Positions 60,109 through 64,000 of a stretch of 64,000 bases of DNA are shown here, one piece after another; the first letter of the stretch is position 1, and the number at the start of each line of letters is the position of its first letter. The notes beneath the pieces were generated by a model. The model made no database searches. It was not told the origin of the DNA and worked only from the letters and a program-made list of their open reading frames with translations. The stretch is taken from assembly GCF_021869535.1 (NCBI RefSeq), contig NW_026262668.1, forward strand, positions 10,896,348 to 10,960,347, read 5' to 3'. A program made the position numbers and the translations under genes. Source of the stretch: Mytilus californianus. Taxonomy: Eukaryota > Mollusca > Bivalvia > Mytilida > Mytilidae.

Positions 60109-60150
60109 GCGTTCCTGAAGAAGGTAAATCCAGAAAAGCGCTTCGGACGC
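60109..60150 (+). ncRNA. Hammerhead-like relic (AGCGCTT family), best copy
   Basis: Stem I GCGTTC / GGACGC pairs with one G-U, the core reads CTGAAGA (60115-60121), GAAA is followed by AAGCGCTT and C. Stem II (GG/CC with an A-A mismatch next to the core) is weak, so activity is doubtful. Confidence 0.4.
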
Positions 60151-61539
60151 ATGAAATTATTAAACGTGTTGTTTTCAATTTTTTGTAATTGTTAATACAA
60201 GTTTGCTGAGACCTTGAAATATCTTTTGGTTTGGTATTGTTTGCTTTCCGTCTCATTGACGATTACCCAACATCTTCTTTTATTCAAAATGTGTTAAAGA
60301 AACTAATACTTTATTAATTCCGTGCGTAACTAAATCTACTAATGGAAAGCTCAAAATAAAAATAAGGAGATGTGGTTTGATTGCCAAAAGAGACAACTTT
60401 CCACCCAAGCTCAAATGAAGTGGATGTAAGCAGCTATAGGTATAGGCAACCGTACGGCCTTCAAAAAAGAGAAAAACCCATACCGTATAGTTGGCTATAA
60501 AAGGCCCCGTCAAAGCCAATTTATCAACTAAAAGATATATGTGTCGAATTTATCAACTATACTCAAGTTTGTTTGATATAAAAGTTTACTAGTATTTATG
60601 GCAACACCCTTTTATTGTTCTGTGTTTTACAAATTTAGTTTTTTCATATATACGCATGATTACACCTTTGCATTATACAGTTCCTATAGATATGTTGTTA
60701 GCTTTTTGTTCTCTCTACTTCTTCATGTTTATCCGTATGGGCATTCATATGAACTATTTCCCATTTTTTCATCCATGGCCCCTGAATAGTTGTATCAAAC
60801 TCATCGTCTGGAACCTTCAAAACAATAATTCATTTATAGATAAAGAAAATATAAACATTTGCAGGTCAAGGTAATTGCAATCAAAGCATGGCAGTAAGAC
60901 ATATTTGACGTATGTTAACCCAACAACACCCTTGGATATATACCCATAGAGTGAGCGTGAGCTATTGTTTTTGGGATCCGTCGTTCGTCCGTTGTCGTCC
61001 GTCAGTATACGTTTTAAAAATATTTAATGAAACTTAACTTGGTCACGCTCATCTTAAGGAACCATATTTAAAATTAGTTCCTGATATTATCTGATCATTC
61101 AACATGGCCGTTGTCACTAGCAATAATACCTTTGGGAGGTTAAAACGAATAAAATGGCCCTTTTAATGGATTTCAATGTAAAGATTAAGTTTTTATCATA
61201 TAGTTACTTGTTTATAATGAAGTATAAATAAACTGCCTATGTGTTGGCTAATTTCTAGTATAACCCTTGGACTTGGATATTTTGTAAAGATGAAATTTCA
61301 CCCCAGCTTTCCGTATTGTTTTATGCATTGAGCTTATACTGGGTTGATGATTGTATAGTGATCATTTCCAGATCAGCTTTAGATTTCGTTCTGTTTGAAC
61401 ATACTTTCACCTTATTATGGCTATTGGACCTAACAAATTCATTTAAAGATCAGTAAACAAGTTCTCTACAAAGATAATAAAAATGTGACATTTGGTATAT
61501 CTAAGCTGAAAGAAAATAAGTTTTCTGCTACGTGGTGAA

Positions 61540-62141
61540 CCTTTACGACAAAAGAGATGATTTCAGCTTCCCAATTGTGAATTTTCCATTTCTATGTAGC
61601 AACATTCCAGCAGCGCCTGCATACGGAGTATATATCTCCCTATTGATACGATATTCCCGGGCTTGTATTTCCTATCATGATTTCCTTGATAGAGGATTGC
61701 TGCTCACAAGGAAGCTATTAAACCAAGAGTTCCAAATGGTGAAATCATCCCTTCGTAAATTTTACGGACGCCATCACGAGTTGGTTGACCGTTATAGAAT
61801 AACCGTTTCACAGATGATATCGGATATGTTCCTTATGTCGTAACTATAATACCCTTCCCTTTTCACGAATGTGAACTAGCGAATTAGACTATTTACCGGA
61901 TTTGTAATAACATAAGCAACACGACAGGTGCCACATGTGGAGCAGGATCTGCCTACCCTTCCGGAGCACCTGAGATCACCCCCAGTTTTTGGTGGGGTTC
62001 GTATTGCTTAGTCTTTAGTTTTCTATGTTGTGTCAACTGTACTATTATTTGTCTGTTTGTCTTTTTATTTTTGGCAATGGTGTTGTCAGTTTGTTTTCGA
62101 TCTATGAGTTTGACTGTCCCTCTAGTATCTTTCGTCCCTCT
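61540..62141 (+). mobile_element. 5'-truncated retroelement, RT C-terminus plus 3' UTR, right unit only
   Basis: The frame 61532-61843 encodes IPAAPAYGVYISLLIRYSRA, SYHDFLDRGLLLTRKLLNQ and FYGRHHELVDRYRITVSQM, ending at a TAA. This is the C-terminal region of a reverse-transcriptase polyprotein that is common in mollusc genomes as I recall. The 3' UTR ends CTTTCGTCCCTC. The left unit reads through (GTGGTGAAC to TTTTATAGCAG at about 38535) with no insert, so it arrived after the duplication. Confidence 0.72.
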
Positions 62142-62561
62142 TTTATAGCAGAACTAGATCTGATTCTTTGGAAATAATATGTAATGAGAAGTTTCAGATC
62201 TATTACGAGCGTCAGAATGGTTAAGCTGGAATTGACCTTGTCACAGAGAAGACTGGACCATCTTTTTTAAAAGGCTTTTTGAATTTATTGGGATCAAACA
62301 GTTGCAAATTAGTTTGATCGGCTGAATACATTTATCGAACCGGTTTAGGCTACGAAACCACTTCTAAATCAATTTGTTCACAAAGGTTCAAAAGGGTTTT
62401 TTTCGCAGTGAAGTTTCTTTATTTTAAAGTCCCTTTTCAGCTTCCAAATCAGCCTTCTCTGTATAAGATCAAACGAAACAATACACTAGTTGATATCATG
62501 AAATAGATATCAAATTAGAATAAAGGCTTATTGGAATCTGAAGCTTAAGCATTTCTCTTAC

Positions 62562-62810
62562 CTCTACAAAATCTTTAATAGACTCTTTTTGTGCTGCTGT
62601 TCTATCTATAGAACAAAACGTGTCCCAGTCTGGTTTCAGTTTCGGATCAGTCGATGATCTCATAACGACCCCTGGTTTTAAATTCCATAGCCCAAAAGGT
62701 GCATCAGGTCGCTGCCAACGTAAATCCAAACTCCATCTTATATCGGTTGATACATTTGGAAGGCTAGATGAGAAGACACTTTACATTAAAAACAGAATTG
62801 TAGTTGGTCC
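62562..62810 (-). pseudogene. PhyH-like exon, right-unit copy
   Basis: 249 nt between an acceptor-like ACTAG and donor GTAAGAG. Encodes SLPNVSTDI, SLDLRWQRPDAPFGLWNLKP and DWDTFCSIDRTAAQKE, typical of the C-terminal half of PhyH-family dioxygenases. An in-frame TAA lies upstream of SLPN in the same frame, unless splicing uses a later acceptor. The second iron-binding His is absent as in the left copy. The remaining 5' exons would lie beyond the window. Confidence 0.6.
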
Positions 62811-63132
62811 CTAGTATGTCCATCAATAAGTAGCCGTTTTTATGCCATGAACTAGAAATTCATAGTGTGAAAAATTAGTGTTGACAGTAGAAGGTTTTAA
62901 ATATCCTCTTTTCCGTCGTACGGCCTTTACGAATATCAGTTAATACGTTACTCTCGTGAATGTTCACCATATATGCGGACTCCGTTAGGGATGTAATCTT
63001 TACAATAATACAACAGATTAACAAGGAAGAACTTTGAAATTGACAATACATAAGTTTTATGGTATTGATTGACCCCATACGATGTGTATATATCTCATCT
63101 CACTAGCGGCTTTCGCGGTTTTAGATGTTTAT

Positions 63133-63270
63133 ATACCAGTAACGTCGTCTGATATATAAGATACCAGTAACGTCGTCTGATATATAAGATACCAGTAACG
63201 TCGTCTGATATATAAGATACCAGTAACGTCGTCTGATATATAAGATACCAGTAACGTCGTCTGGTATATA
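63133..63270 (+). repeat. 28-bp minisatellite, five copies
   Basis: Unit ATACCAGTAACGTCGTCTGA plus TATATAAG, starts at 63133, 63161, 63189, 63217 and 63245. The left unit has a single copy at about 39339, so it expanded after the duplication. Confidence 0.92.
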
Positions 63271-64000
63271 ATAATACCGATTGTGTCCTATTTCCGATTG
63301 TGGTATTTTGATTGAGTATGGTTTAGCATGGATTAGCATGGCGGTTGATGCAAGCATAGAAGGAGATGCTTATCCTGTTGACGAACTGGACTCCCTCCTT
63401 TTGAAGTTCATGCGATTCACTCAGTTTTGTCTGTTATCTATTACTCGATTTACGATATTTAACATCGGTAAACTACTTGTGCCTTAATTTACCACAGGTA
63501 AATGAATTGCGACAAATCATGAGCGTCCTATACATTTTTGTCATTCTATGATTTTTTTTAATTTTTTTTTCCTTGAGAAGATATATCTAGAAAACATTTC
63601 ACATCAGTAAATCTGTATTTTGTTTTCCATTCCCAGCATTTTTTTGGTCATAATTCATTTTTTACAGATTTCTTTTGTCATTTTTATCAGTACTATATTC
63701 GGAAGGATATGAATATTCATCAAATAAAGTTAAGACTATTTTGCAATAGACAAATGGGTGATCGGGAGTAAATATTTTCAAAAGAAATCTTTGGGAGTCG
63801 CAAATGTTTTTTTTTAATTTTTTGTAACTAACAACATATTTCTCTACACATAAACCAGATTTTTAATGTATAATATTTCATTTTTCACCCTGATCTAGTG
63901 TAGTTCAGTGTATTGTTTGAAGATTACATAAATGGTGGGAATGTTGTTTTTCATTAAAATTCTTTATGGTTGCTACTTATTTTCTTGAATATTCTGAATT

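Larger units (their letters stand above)
58960..61539 (+). other. Spacer after the SDR copy, duplicate of 35634-38535
   Basis: Dispersed repeats at 59060-59390 (-), 59400-59595 (+) and 60360-60515 (-), plus the hammerhead relics at 59885 and 60109. The 172-aa open frame 59670-60188 runs through both relics and has no recognisable domain. Confidence 0.55.
42802..64000 (+). repeat. Tandem segmental duplication, right unit (runs past the window)
   Basis: Second copy of 21206-42801, beginning ATCTTATTTAGTGAAAT in both units. It holds a 5'-less SDR, an intact XXYLT1-like gene and the last seen PhyH-like exon. Copy-specific insertions include the hammerhead array (43189-44755), 48676-49370, about 49440-51370 and 61540-62141. 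Confidence 0.92.

Noticed and set aside
63281-63487. 68-aa frame conserved between units (also near 39420)
   Set aside because: The nucleotide sequence resembles a decayed copy of the retroelement 3' region (GGAGATGCTTATCCTG against the GGATCTGCTTACCCTT type), and the left-unit copy is not open.

Overview
The window looks like nuclear DNA of a marine bivalve, most likely a mussel (Mytilus or a close relative). It is AT-rich, its genes are split into short exons with GT-AG introns, and it is packed with dispersed repeats that I recognise by memory as bivalve-typical. The genus is inference; no alignment was run.

Layout. 1-7975 is a broken non-LTR retrotransposon (SGNH-like ORF1, endonuclease, reverse transcriptase, 3' end). 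It is split by a tandem array of ~540-bp units, each carrying an intact type I hammerhead ribozyme (a retrozyme-type element). 7976-14315 is repeat-rich intergenic DNA with a 44-bp and a 17-bp minisatellite. 14316-35633 is a nine-exon short-chain dehydrogenase/reductase (SDR) gene on the + strand, predicted at 268 aa with all catalytic motifs. A xyloside xylosyltransferase 1-like gene (XXYLT1, family GT8) lies on the - strand inside its intron 4, but that copy is a pseudogene. 38949-42801 holds exons of a phytanoyl-CoA dioxygenase-like (PhyH) gene on the - strand, also damaged.

From 42802 the sequence restarts as a second copy of the block that begins at 21206, so the window holds a ~21.6-kb direct tandem duplication. 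Its junction cuts inside a PhyH exon on one side and inside SDR intron 3 on the other. The left copy therefore keeps the whole SDR gene and a PhyH gene without its 5' end; the right copy has an SDR without exons 1-3. Decay has been complementary: in the left unit SDR is intact and XXYLT1 is dead, while in the right unit XXYLT1 is intact (355 aa, two coding exons) and SDR is dead (missing exons, a frameshift in exon 4', a lost splice acceptor at exon 8'). The right unit runs past the window end.

The two units serve as a natural comparison for dating insertions. A 1.57-kb three-unit hammerhead array sits in the right unit between 11-bp direct repeats, and the left unit has the matching empty site. 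A 2.2-kb composite tandem-repeat element is present only in the left unit. A 5'-truncated reverse transcriptase fragment is present only in the right. Degenerate hammerhead relics of other families are scattered through both.
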